From Segatella copri (GTDB taxonomy: Bacteria > Bacteroidota > Bacteroidia > Bacteroidales > Bacteroidaceae), in NCBI RefSeq assembly GCF_019249795.2, contig NZ_CP156891.1, forward strand, positions 1,506,001 through 1,570,000: 64,000 nucleotides of DNA, given 5' to 3'. Shown here piece after piece: positions 50,893 through 58,465 of the stretch. The notes below the pieces were generated by a model. That model saw only the letters and a list, made by a program, of their open reading frames with translations. It made no database searches and was not told where the DNA came from. Position 1 is the stretch's first letter, and the number at the start of each line of letters is the position of its first letter. The position numbers were made by a program, and so were the translations under genes.

Positions 50893-51387
50893 TTATAACG
50901 CTGGCTTGATGTCCTCGAGCCAGGCTTCGATACGCTCCTCTGTCTTGTCGTCCTCGTTCACCTCGTCGAGTGCGAGTCCCAGGAACTTATCGCCATCAAT
51001 CGCCTCACTGTCATCATAGGTGTATCCATCTGTAGAAACACCAGGCAATACGGTAGCGCCAGCCTCAACGGCAGCATCATAGAGTTCCTTCATGCCGCCA
51101 CAGAATGTATCAGGGTAAGACTCGCTGTCGCCACAACCAAACAGGGCCACAGTCTTGCCAGCCAAGCCGGCACTCTTCAATGTCTTCACACCATCATACC
51201 AATCATCCTGCATCTCGCCGGCACCCCATGTAGAAGTACCGAGAAGAAGATTCTCATGACTTGCGATAGTAGCGTCATCGATGTTAGCTACATCTACAGC
51301 TTCCACGCCCAACTTAGAGGCGATGGTTTCGGCAATCGACTGGCATGAGCCAGTAGAAGAGCCATAAATTACGATTGTTGTTTTCAT
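50893..51387 (-). CDS. fldA: Flavodoxin
   Basis: 164 residues, a long-chain flavodoxin. The FMN phosphate loop YGSSTGSCQSIAE is at residues 8-20; the isoalloxazine loops are GTSTWGAGEMQDDWYDG and FGCGDSESYPDTFCGG. It carries electrons in the cytosol, often replacing ferredoxin when iron is scarce, which fits its place beside the haem operon. Its own promoter is at 51426. DUF2023 follows in the same transcript. Confidence 0.96.
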   Translation of the reverse strand: MKTTIVIYGSSTGSCQSIAETIASKLGVEAVDVANIDDATIASHENLLLGTSTWGAGEMQDDWYDGVKTLKSAGLAGKTVALFGCGDSESYPDTFCGGMKELYDAAVEAGATVLPGVSTDGYTYDDSEAIDGDKFLGLALDEVNEDDKTEERIEAWLEDIKPAL

Positions 51388-51425
51388 TTGTCTATCTTAC
51401 TTTTAGTTACATTTATTTTCGGGTG

Positions 51426-51433
51426 CAAAGATA
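51426..51433 (-). promoter_or_regulatory. -7 box of fldA
   Basis: TATCTTTG on the minus strand, 39 nt before the start codon. Confidence 0.7.
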
Positions 51434-51507
51434 CGCCCTTTTCCCGTAATCTGCAATACCTAAAAATGATGGTTTCGCAGAAATACCTAAATATGGGGAT
51501 AGATAAA

Positions 51508-51615
51508 AAGTTTTAGGACGATTCATCCTAAAACTTCTCTAATTTCAAAAGTTTTAGGACGATTCATCCTAAAACTTTCTTAAATATTCTACTTTTAGGA
51601 TGATTTATCCTAAAA
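51508..51615. promoter_or_regulatory. Three palindromes upstream of the third AAA ATPase
   Basis: Arms AAGTTTTAGGA/TCCTAAAACTT (51508-51518/51526-51536), AAAGTTTTAGGA/TCCTAAAACTTT (51548-51559/51567-51578) and TTTTAGGA/TCCTAAAA (51593-51600/51608-51615). All loops are 7 nt (CGATTCA, CGATTCA, TGATTTA). The third covers the -33 position of the promoter at 51622. Confidence 0.85.
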
Positions 51616-51621
51616 AAATAG

Positions 51622-51629
51622 TATCTTCG
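51622..51629 (+). promoter_or_regulatory. -7 box of the third AAA ATPase gene
   Basis: TATCTTCG, one mismatch to TAnnTTTG, 34 nt before the start at 51664. Confidence 0.55.
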
Positions 51630-51663
51630 CAGCAAATATATAATGAAAGAGCAATGAAATGAT

Positions 51664-52869
51664 ATGAAACGAATAGAAAGAACGGAATATCTCAATAAAC
51701 TGATCGCTTTCAAAGACAAGTCTCTTATCAAAGTGATAACCGGCATTCGCCGTTGCGGTAAATCCACCATTATGGAGATTTATCGTGACTGGCTTAAGAG
51801 GCAAGGTGTCAGTGCCGACCAAATCATCTATCTCAATTTCGAGGATTACGACTTCTATGAACTTCGTAATCCACATAACTTATACGCTTATATCAAGCCA
51901 TTAATTCATCAAGACAAGATGACTTATATCTTCTTTGATGAGATACAACATGTGGAAGATTTCCCAGACATCATCAACAGCCTCAACCTGAAGCCAACAG
52001 TAGATCTCTATATTACGGGGTCGAATGCCTATATGCTGTCAAGCGAAATCGCCACGTTACTATCCGGAAGATATGTGGAAATCGCAATGCTTCCCCTTTC
52101 ATTCAGAGAGTATGTTGAAGGTATCGGAGGAACCGACAATCTTCCCAAAGCCTATACAGACTACATCACAAGGAGCAGTTTTCCATATACCCTTGAACTG
52201 GATACTCCCGCAGAAATCAGCGACTACCTGAATGGCGTATATAACACCATTGTAGTAAAGGATATCATGAGCAGGAAGAAGTTACCCGATGTCATGATGC
52301 TGGAAAGCGTTATCCGTTTCACAGCCGACAATATCGGCAACATCCTATCCACCAAGCGCATAGCCGACATCATGACTGCCGATGGAAGGAAAATAGACCA
52401 GAAAACCGTAGAACGATATCTGACCGCACTCTGCGAAACCTTCTTCGTATATGAAACCAAAAGATACAACATCAAGGGTAAGCAGCTGCTCAAGACATTG
52501 GGTAAATATTATCTAGTAGATATCGGTTTGAGAAGAATGCTCCTAGGTTCCCGCTCATTCGATGCCGGCCGCATCCTGGAGAACATCGTTTATCTGGAAC
52601 TACTCCATCGCCAGCAGAAAGTATATATAGGAAAGATGGATAATCTGGAAGTAGATTTTGTAGCGATTGATGAAAACAATATCACGTATTATCAGGTAGC
52701 TGCTACCGTTAGAGATGAGACTACCTTAAAACGTGAATTGGCATCTCTGCAGCAGATCAATGACCAATATCCTAAGTATATCCTTACACTTGATGAAGAC
52801 CCTACTGCCGATTACAACGGTATCAAGAGAATCAATGCCCTAAGATGGCTGATGGGAGAAATAGGATAG
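51664..52869 (+). CDS. AAA ATPase with DUF4143 C-terminal domain
   Basis: A 401-residue soluble protein of the AAA_14/DUF4143 type. Walker A is VITGIRRCGKSTIMEIY (about residues 24-40) and Walker B is MTYIFFDEIQHVEDF (about 95-109), with a sensor Asn in LYITGSNAYML. A winged-helix segment (ADGRKIDQKTVERYLTAL) leads to the DUF4143 domain with DNLEVDFVAIDENNITYYQV, where the usual nuclease Lys is not obvious. Same family as the gene at 26238. The role is unknown. It is monocistronic behind three palindromes. Confidence 0.88.
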   Translation: MKRIERTEYLNKLIAFKDKSLIKVITGIRRCGKSTIMEIYRDWLKRQGVSADQIIYLNFEDYDFYELRNPHNLYAYIKPLIHQDKMTYIFFDEIQHVEDFPDIINSLNLKPTVDLYITGSNAYMLSSEIATLLSGRYVEIAMLPLSFREYVEGIGGTDNLPKAYTDYITRSSFPYTLELDTPAEISDYLNGVYNTIVVKDIMSRKKLPDVMMLESVIRFTADNIGNILSTKRIADIMTADGRKIDQKTVERYLTALCETFFVYETKRYNIKGKQLLKTLGKYYLVDIGLRRMLLGSRSFDAGRILENIVYLELLHRQQKVYIGKMDNLEVDFVAIDENNITYYQVAATVRDETTLKRELASLQQINDQYPKYILTLDEDPTADYNGIKRINALRWLMGEIG

Positions 52870-52924
52870 CCTATATTTCCTCAGAGTAACACCATAATAT
52901 ATAAGGCACAAAAATGATAATTCT

Positions 52925-53103
52925 ATGAAAGATTTTGCAGCGATAGATTTCGAAACGGCCAACCAGCAGCGTACAAGTGTCTGCTCGGTGGGCATTGTGA
53001 TAGTGAGGGATGGCGAGATTGCAGACAGCTACTACAGCCTCATCAAACCCGAACCGGAATAGATGCTGAAGCCTGTGCCTGGATAGCAAGAGAGCTGTTA
53101 TAG
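52925..53103 (+). pseudogene. DnaQ-like exonuclease gene with an internal deletion
   Basis: The frame starts MKDFAAIDFETANQQRTSVC and continues SVGIVIVRDGEIADSYYSL to IKPEPE-stop at 53059-53061: the first beta strand and DxE motif of a 3'-5' exonuclease (DEDD family). Immediately after, in another frame, DAEACAWIARELL-stop (to 53103) matches the usual C-terminal end of such proteins. The middle, with the remaining catalytic Asp residues, is missing, so the gene is dead. Confidence 0.8.
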
Positions 53104-53121
53104 TAAGTACCAGAACTGCAT

Positions 53122-53153
53122 GAGGGTGTGTCATAAAGCCATGACACACCCTC
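53122..53153. terminator. Bidirectional terminator hairpin
   Basis: GAGGGTGTGTCAT (53122-53134) and its exact complement (53141-53153), 6-nt loop, followed by TTCTGTTATTTG. It lies between the exonuclease remnant and the convergent lipoprotein gene. Confidence 0.8.
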
Positions 53154-53158
53154 TTCTG

Positions 53159-53611
53159 TTATTTGTCAATTTCAGCACGTATGAATATACCGTTATTGCT
53201 GTAATAGAGATCGTAGCCAGGAATATCAATTTCATATCCGCCAACCTCTTTTTCAATTTTGTAAGGCTTCAAATCAGGATATTTCTTTGCAATATCCTCA
53301 GCTATGACAGTAGGAATAATGCCTACAGGGATCTCAGAGTATTTGCACTCAACACTCGTCCACTCTCCCTTCTCATTAAACTCCACTTTAGAGCCATCAC
53401 TGAGCAATACTTCATATTCCCAAAAGCCATTATCTTTCTCCTTTTCCACACGGCTGTATGATGCATCAGCAAAATATTGCTTTACAAACAGCTGTGCCGA
53501 CATCGGCAATGCTGCATAATCAAACTCTTTATCTTCACTGCTGCATGAAACTGTAAAAAGGACCAGTAACATCGCAAATAATGTGGTAATAAATGGTCGT
53601 TTCATATTCAT
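53159..53611 (-). CDS. PepSY-like lipoprotein
   Basis: 150 residues (the ATG two codons downstream is an equal start). The lipoprotein signal is FAMLLVLFTVSCSSEDKEF with the lipid Cys in SCSS. The mature part shows a PepSY_like fold of the putative beta-lactamase-inhibitor-like family: LFVKQYFADASYSRVEKEKD, EYEVLLSDGSKVEFNEKGEW, and a second half with VIAEDIAKKYPDLKPYKIEK. Such proteins are periplasmic or surface exposed. The function is unknown. It is monocistronic. Confidence 0.82.
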   Translation of the reverse strand: MNMKRPFITTLFAMLLVLFTVSCSSEDKEFDYAALPMSAQLFVKQYFADASYSRVEKEKDNGFWEYEVLLSDGSKVEFNEKGEWTSVECKYSEIPVGIIPTVIAEDIAKKYPDLKPYKIEKEVGGYEIDIPGYDLYYSNNGIFIRAEIDK

Positions 53612-53694
53612 AATGTTATTGTTTAAAATTACTATAATATATTCTATAATCTCTTGAATCTAGGTTTGTTATGCAGATTCGTATCTATCGGTTA

Positions 53695-53702
53695 CAAATA
53701 TA
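53695..53702 (-). promoter_or_regulatory. -7 box-like element of the PepSY lipoprotein gene
   Basis: TATATTTG on the minus strand, about 85 nt before the start codon. The 53612-53925 gap otherwise shows only AT-rich sequence and the hairpin at 53880. Confidence 0.5.
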
Positions 53703-53879
53703 ATAGTTTTATTTTAGATAAGAATGATTTCAAACTCAAATTAACTATAATTCAATATTTTTTTATTTTTCCATTTGTTCTACTGCCATAGTTCTTAGTT
53801 GTTAGACTTATTCAGGTTACAATAGATATTGCATAGATAGAAATTACAAGGTAGACTTTTAGGTTCGGTTTTTGAAAGT

Positions 53880-53911
53880 GAATCCTGCTGGCAGTGATGC
53901 CGGCAGGATTC
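53880..53911. terminator. Hairpin after the truncated toxin
   Basis: GAATCCTGCTGGCA (53880-53893) pairs with TGCCGGCAGGATTC (53898-53911), one mismatch, 4-nt loop. It probably ends the minus-strand ADP-ribosylglycohydrolase and antitoxin transcript. Confidence 0.65.
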
Positions 53912-53925
53912 TGCGTTATTATGCA

Positions 53926-54000
53926 CTAATGCAGACTGCGCTTACTTAAATTCTTCAATCTACGGGCAAACTCAGGTGCAACCTCTATCCTATAACTCAT
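53926..54000 (-). pseudogene. Truncated RelE/ParE-type toxin gene
   Basis: A 24-codon frame reading MSYRIEVAPEFARRLKNL then SKRSLH-stop. This is the N-terminal strand and helix typical of RelE/ParE toxins, cut off by a premature stop where related proteins continue; the downstream catalytic part is absent. Its ATG overlaps the antitoxin stop codon, the usual toxin-antitoxin arrangement. Confidence 0.65.
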
Positions 54001-54166
54001 TAAGCAAATCCTCCGCAGGAATAAAATCCATTTTTCCTTCGCAATGAAGCTTCAATTCCGTAAAGGCCTGATTGATACTAGCAAGGGCTTCTTCCAAATA
54101 GCTCTCGTCATTAGAAAGTACGCCCAAGCTATGATAAATATCAGTATTCAATTGCATCACATTCAT
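53990..54166 (-). CDS. Antitoxin-like small protein, orphaned
   Basis: 58 residues from the ATG at 54164-54166 (MNVMQLNTDIYHSLGVLSND). The longer open frame extends into the preceding gene and is rejected. The acidic helical sequence (DESYLEEALASINQAF and DFIPAEDLLNEL) and the overlap with a RelE-like start suggest an antitoxin. With the toxin truncated it may be a relic or an anti-addiction element. Confidence 0.6.
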   Translation of the reverse strand: MNVMQLNTDIYHSLGVLSNDESYLEEALASINQAFTELKLHCEGKMDFIPAEDLLNEL

Positions 54167-54182
54167 TATCGAATCCTTTCTT

Positions 54183-55118
54183 TTAGCGATACATTGCGTA
54201 GAAATTCTGCACCTTGTTATGGAGCATAGAAGCATGGAGAAGACCATTCTTCCATTCTTCAGGAATTTGGTTTATTCCAAATTTAGCGCCCAGGATAGCC
54301 CCTGCTACTGCAGCATTGGTATCTGCATCTCCGCCTGATAAAACAATCTTCAAGATAGCCTCCTTATACGAGGTTGCATGCCAATAAGCCCATAGGGCAG
54401 CCCCTAAAGTTCTGAGCGTATATCCCATACTCTTTTCATCATCCAGGCACAAAGAATCCAGACCTTCATAATATGCCAAGTCAACAAATGGAACGATTCG
54501 TTCATCATATTGTTTGGCAATGCCAATCACCTCTTCATAATCCAATATCCTGTTTTCAAAGACAAGAGCATGTATGATAGAAGAAACGATAACGCAAGAG
54601 CCCACACAGCGAGAATCATAATGAGTTAGCTTACAGATATTCTCTGCATTATAAGCCACATTGTCCTTCATAAGTCCTACCACCGAAGTTCTCATAACAG
54701 CCCCATTAGCTGCAGCTTTTTTCTTTCCCATCTTCCAGATAATCTCTGCAGCCTTCTGTGGATTCGAAGTATAGTCACCAAGAGCCATTACATTATATGT
54801 ATGCCGACCAATTCCCATGCCTCCATTCATCATCCATTCCTTAAATCTTCTGGCTATATCAAGAATATCTACCTTTTGACAAGCCACAAAAGAATCTAAG
54901 ATGCATAGCATCATGTCGGTATCATCAGTCCAATCGCCTCTTTGCCAACGACGACGATGATCATCCTGCACGATTTGAGAATAATCCTCTATCCCATTAG
55001 GATAAAAACGATCCACCTCTTGCTTGGACATAAACTCCGTGCTCAGCCCCAAAGCATCTCCTACAGCTTGCCCGAAGATGGTACCGAGGAATCTTTCTTT
55101 TAAAGTTTCATTTTCCAT
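54183..55118 (-). CDS. ADP-ribosylglycohydrolase family protein 1
   Basis: 311 residues from the ATG at 55116-55118 (MENETLKERFLGTIFGQAVG); the longer frame adds 13 unlikely residues. The DraG/ARH all-alpha fold is shown by GTIFGQAVGDALGLSTEFMS, the metal motif WTDDTDMMLCILD (about residues 60-72) and the C-terminal LSGGDADTNAAVAGAILGA. These residues bind two Mg ions in enzymes that remove ADP-ribose from proteins or nucleic acids. It follows a second, distinct homologue by 96 nt on the same strand. The antitoxin-like gene begins 16 nt downstream. Confidence 0.9.
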   Translation of the reverse strand: MENETLKERFLGTIFGQAVGDALGLSTEFMSKQEVDRFYPNGIEDYSQIVQDDHRRRWQRGDWTDDTDMMLCILDSFVACQKVDILDIARRFKEWMMNGGMGIGRHTYNVMALGDYTSNPQKAAEIIWKMGKKKAAANGAVMRTSVVGLMKDNVAYNAENICKLTHYDSRCVGSCVIVSSIIHALVFENRILDYEEVIGIAKQYDERIVPFVDLAYYEGLDSLCLDDEKSMGYTLRTLGAALWAYWHATSYKEAILKIVLSGGDADTNAAVAGAILGAKFGINQIPEEWKNGLLHASMLHNKVQNFYAMYR

Positions 55119-55214
55119 ATTTTTTCTATTCATACAACCAACCAATCGTAAAGTCATCCCTATCTGGCAATAGTGCTGTACCGATTACACAACTTCACTT
55201 TTTAACGACATCAC

Positions 55215-56120
55215 TTATTCCCTTTTATACTCCTTCAGATACAAATTAAACTCATTAAGAATCTGACGAAGATTATCATCAAGCACATTATTATATACAC
55301 AACGAGCCAGATCTTCCGGCATTCCCATCCCTTTGGTTGCAACAGCTATTCCTCCAGCCATGCACGCCATGGTATCTGCATCACCACCAAGAGAGATGGC
55401 ATTACGGATAACAGAAGTATAACTATCTGCTTCGAGATATGAGATGATAGATTCAGGAACACTCGACTGACAACTAACCCTAAATCCATAATCGGGACGT
55501 ATTTCTGCAAGAGTACGGTGAAGATTGTAGCCTTCAAAATGAGCCTCAACATAATCACATATTTGCTTCTTGTCTTTTCCTTGACGAGCCAGGAAGATAC
55601 AAGCAGCTATAGCCTGCGCCCCCTTGATCCCTTCAGGATGGTTATGAGTCACCTCTGCAGAAATCTTAGCAAGCAGTAAAGCCTCATCCAATGTCTTGGC
55701 ATAAAAGCTACATGGACTTACTCGCATGGCAGAACCGTTGCCATAGCTGTTATACGGTTCCGTTTTTCTACTAATAATCCACCGCAAGAACTTCTTCCCA
55801 TAGCCAACAAACATATACTTCCGTCCCAATTCTTTCATACACTCCACGAGCTTCTCATGAGTATGTTCAGGATCTATCGTCAGCCATTTTGCAACAGCCA
55901 AGGTCATAACCGTATCATCCGTAAAACGAGGCTCTTTATATATATCGAAGTCCCCATGCTTCACTGGATGAAATTCATACGCAGCCCCGAAGCAATCGCC
56001 AGCGATTGCTCCAATGATACCAGTTGTAGGAAAGGGCGACTCTGCCCTTTTAGTCTTGTGCTTTCCCATTTTACGTAAAAGCGCACTGCATGAATCCGAT
56101 AATTTTCCTAGTAATACCAT
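55215..56120 (-). CDS. ADP-ribosylglycohydrolase family protein 2
   Basis: 301 residues. After a basic N-terminus (RKMGKHKTKRAESPFPT), the ARH core starts GIIGAIAGDCFGAAYEF, with the metal motif PRFTDDTVMTLAVAKWL (about residue 67) and LGGDADTMACMAGGIAVAT near the C-terminus. NSYGNGSAMRVSP is the typical substrate-loop motif. It is clearly diverged from its neighbour, so the pair is not a recent duplication. The true start may be the internal Met of MGKHKTKRAE. It lies 143 nt downstream of the helicase operon and may belong to it. Confidence 0.9.
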   Translation of the reverse strand: MVLLGKLSDSCSALLRKMGKHKTKRAESPFPTTGIIGAIAGDCFGAAYEFHPVKHGDFDIYKEPRFTDDTVMTLAVAKWLTIDPEHTHEKLVECMKELGRKYMFVGYGKKFLRWIISRKTEPYNSYGNGSAMRVSPCSFYAKTLDEALLLAKISAEVTHNHPEGIKGAQAIAACIFLARQGKDKKQICDYVEAHFEGYNLHRTLAEIRPDYGFRVSCQSSVPESIISYLEADSYTSVIRNAISLGGDADTMACMAGGIAVATKGMGMPEDLARCVYNNVLDDNLRQILNEFNLYLKEYKRE

Positions 56121-56211
56121 AATTGTAATTTCTTATCTATAAAGCCGTTTATAAGGAGTTGCTTGTAAGCCATCGGCTACCCCATCTTGTATCTTTTCAG
56201 AAATTATGGTT

Positions 56212-56247
56212 CAGGAGAGGTTGTGTATCCATGGACAATCTCTCCTG
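56212..56247 (-). terminator. Hairpin between the helicase operon and the glycohydrolase genes
   Basis: CAGGAGAGGTTGT (56212-56224) and ACAATCTCTCCTG (56235-56247) pair with one wobble. There is no T run, so termination may be partial. Confidence 0.5.
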
Positions 56248-56263
56248 TCCCCAAAAATATCTA

Positions 56264-58453
56264 TCATTTTAAGAACTCTTTCAGCGTAATAGTTGTTATG
56301 CCTAATCCCTTTGCTCTTGCAGCTAACATGTTGTCAGATGTTAGGAGTATAGGGTTCTCCTCAGAATGTTTAAGAGCCACAGATAAAATTTTACAATCAG
56401 GATTTCTTCGGTCAAACCCATTTGGAAGAAGAGAAATATTAGCATCTTCCATACAAGAATACTTTTGAGTAAACGCTACAGAAATGTTTTTTGCAGCTTT
56501 GCTAAGTATTGTCTTGTCAACACCTTCTTTAATTTTGAGCTTATCTAATTCTTCAAGAACTGTAGATGGTATTATTATTTTATACTTCTTACCAATCTTA
56601 TTAATGATATCAGGACAATTTACAAAAACATTTGTATCTATAATGTAAATGTTTTCTTTTCCTTCAACTAACTCTGTTCTTTTTCTTTCAAATTTAGATA
56701 GGTCAATTTTATCCTTTATCGTTAAAGTAATAGAGCCAGACGAAATAGTTTTGGCCAACGACACATAAGAATCGTTAGAAGCTTTTAACAGATACTTACG
56801 TACATCTTCGTTCATATTTTCTTTTAAAAGCAATTTGTCCGCTACAATAATGGTACAATAACGAGCACGAGACGTTGCTACATTAAACAATTCACTTTGT
56901 AGGGAATATCTTGTAGATACATTTGGTATAATAAAAAAGCAGTAATCTACAGTAAGACCTTGCACACGATCAACAGTCTCAATCTTTATGTTATCCGGAA
57001 GATTTTTTACTGACAAACCTAACACAAACGCTTTCTGCAATGAACGAATTGAATCTTTAAATTTACACAATACTGCAATACTAGCCTTTGACGAAACCTC
57101 AAGAATACTTTTTACTTTGGAAAGTATAAAACTGATTGCTATCTCTGGAGATTTCTCGCCAAGAGGAAGTGACAGATATTCTATAACAGGACCACCATCA
57201 CTTTTCAGCCAACTTATGTTCACGGGAATGGTTTGGTATTCGGACACAGAATTAAGCAAGTTATCATAAAACACACCTGTACATTCTGCCCCTCTTTTTG
57301 TCAAACGGAATGTATCCTTCAAAAGAAACGATTTATAATCAGTGCTGTTACAAAGTGTATTGAAACCATTGACAATGTCATTCCAATTATTCCCATTAAT
57401 TATATCTTCATTCGTTAGTACAATAGGTGAAAGTTGCTTTTGATCACCAACCCATATCACCTTTTTACCCAGTTTAAATGAAACAGCAATCATTGGGTAT
57501 AAAGCCTGGCTTGCTTCATCCATTATTACATAGTCAAAAACCGATTCTTCAGATGTCCAACCGCTCGACACATAAAAAGATGCAAGAGTCAATTCTCCTT
57601 TTATGGGGTTACACTTGTTCTCTTTGACTTTTTTTAGATTAAGTTGTCGAGTCTCATCAATAGTTAAACTCGTTTTAGAAACACATCCTCTTTTTATATA
57701 ATCATCAAGAGTTTCCTTTGCTGCAAGTTCCATCAATGCTTGATTAGTCAGAGCGGTCACAAGCACACTTTTGTTCTTATCTAAAAGATGTCTGGCAAGA
57801 TTAGCCATACGATATGTCTTGCCAGTTCCTGGAGGTCCTTGTATAATGAGATGACTAGAATTGTCCAAATACTCTAATAGTAAATTGTTAGAATCCTCGT
57901 TGGCCTCAATAGGAGTTGGAGTCCACATATGGGTACCCAACTCAGCATCCAAAACAGGGTCCGTAGATACTGTTTCTGTGTATGTTAGCAAATTTTGCAG
58001 ATATTGAAGAGGAGGATCATTTGGTCCAAAAGCAACGATGACATTTGGGGTTAATAATTCGGCAAATTCGATGGCTATATTTTTAAAACCTACTAAACAA
58101 AAGTCATCGTCGTCGGATTTTGAAAGCCAACAACAATAAGCATCAGAAAAATCTTTCTGATATTTCTCTCGAAGTTCCAACCATGAAAAATCTCCCCAAT
58201 GCCTAAACTTAGACATAGGGTCAATGTAATAAACTGCCGTCCAAAAAGAATTCTTACGAGGCATCTTATCAGACTGGCGGACTTTAAATATCGCAATTCC
58301 TTGATCGTTAATCTTTATGAACATTCCCACAAAAACATCCCCACGGTTCTTTAAAACCAAAGCTTTAGTGTTTACGATTTGCTCGTAACCTCTAACTTGG
58401 GTTTCTATTTCTGTAGAAAGAAAGTCTTGATATTGTTTTCTATTATATTTCAT
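56264..58453 (-). CDS. UPF1-like SF1 helicase fused to a PIN nuclease domain
   Basis: 729 residues. After about 195 N-terminal residues comes the SF1 helicase core: Walker A IIQGPPGTGKTYRMANL (about 205), motif II YVIMDEASQALYP, motif III VWVGDQKQLSPIV, motif V DRVQGLTVDYCFF and motif VI NVATSRARYCTII. From about residue 605 a PIN domain follows (IYIIDTNVFVNCPDI, STVLEELDKLK, LTSDNMLAARAKGLGI), with acidic residues in the expected places. It could unwind nucleic acid and cut RNA. The gene begins 12 nt after the HATPase gene, so the two work together. Confidence 0.88.
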   Translation of the reverse strand: MKYNRKQYQDFLSTEIETQVRGYEQIVNTKALVLKNRGDVFVGMFIKINDQGIAIFKVRQSDKMPRKNSFWTAVYYIDPMSKFRHWGDFSWLELREKYQKDFSDAYCCWLSKSDDDDFCLVGFKNIAIEFAELLTPNVIVAFGPNDPPLQYLQNLLTYTETVSTDPVLDAELGTHMWTPTPIEANEDSNNLLLEYLDNSSHLIIQGPPGTGKTYRMANLARHLLDKNKSVLVTALTNQALMELAAKETLDDYIKRGCVSKTSLTIDETRQLNLKKVKENKCNPIKGELTLASFYVSSGWTSEESVFDYVIMDEASQALYPMIAVSFKLGKKVIWVGDQKQLSPIVLTNEDIINGNNWNDIVNGFNTLCNSTDYKSFLLKDTFRLTKRGAECTGVFYDNLLNSVSEYQTIPVNISWLKSDGGPVIEYLSLPLGEKSPEIAISFILSKVKSILEVSSKASIAVLCKFKDSIRSLQKAFVLGLSVKNLPDNIKIETVDRVQGLTVDYCFFIIPNVSTRYSLQSELFNVATSRARYCTIIVADKLLLKENMNEDVRKYLLKASNDSYVSLAKTISSGSITLTIKDKIDLSKFERKRTELVEGKENIYIIDTNVFVNCPDIINKIGKKYKIIIPSTVLEELDKLKIKEGVDKTILSKAAKNISVAFTQKYSCMEDANISLLPNGFDRRNPDCKILSVALKHSEENPILLTSDNMLAARAKGLGITTITLKEFLK

Positions 58454-58465
58454 ATCCTTATTTAT

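Noticed and set aside
54167..54247. N-terminal extension of the antitoxin-like protein
   Set aside because: It would overlap the end of the glycohydrolase gene and adds cysteine-rich, unrelated sequence.
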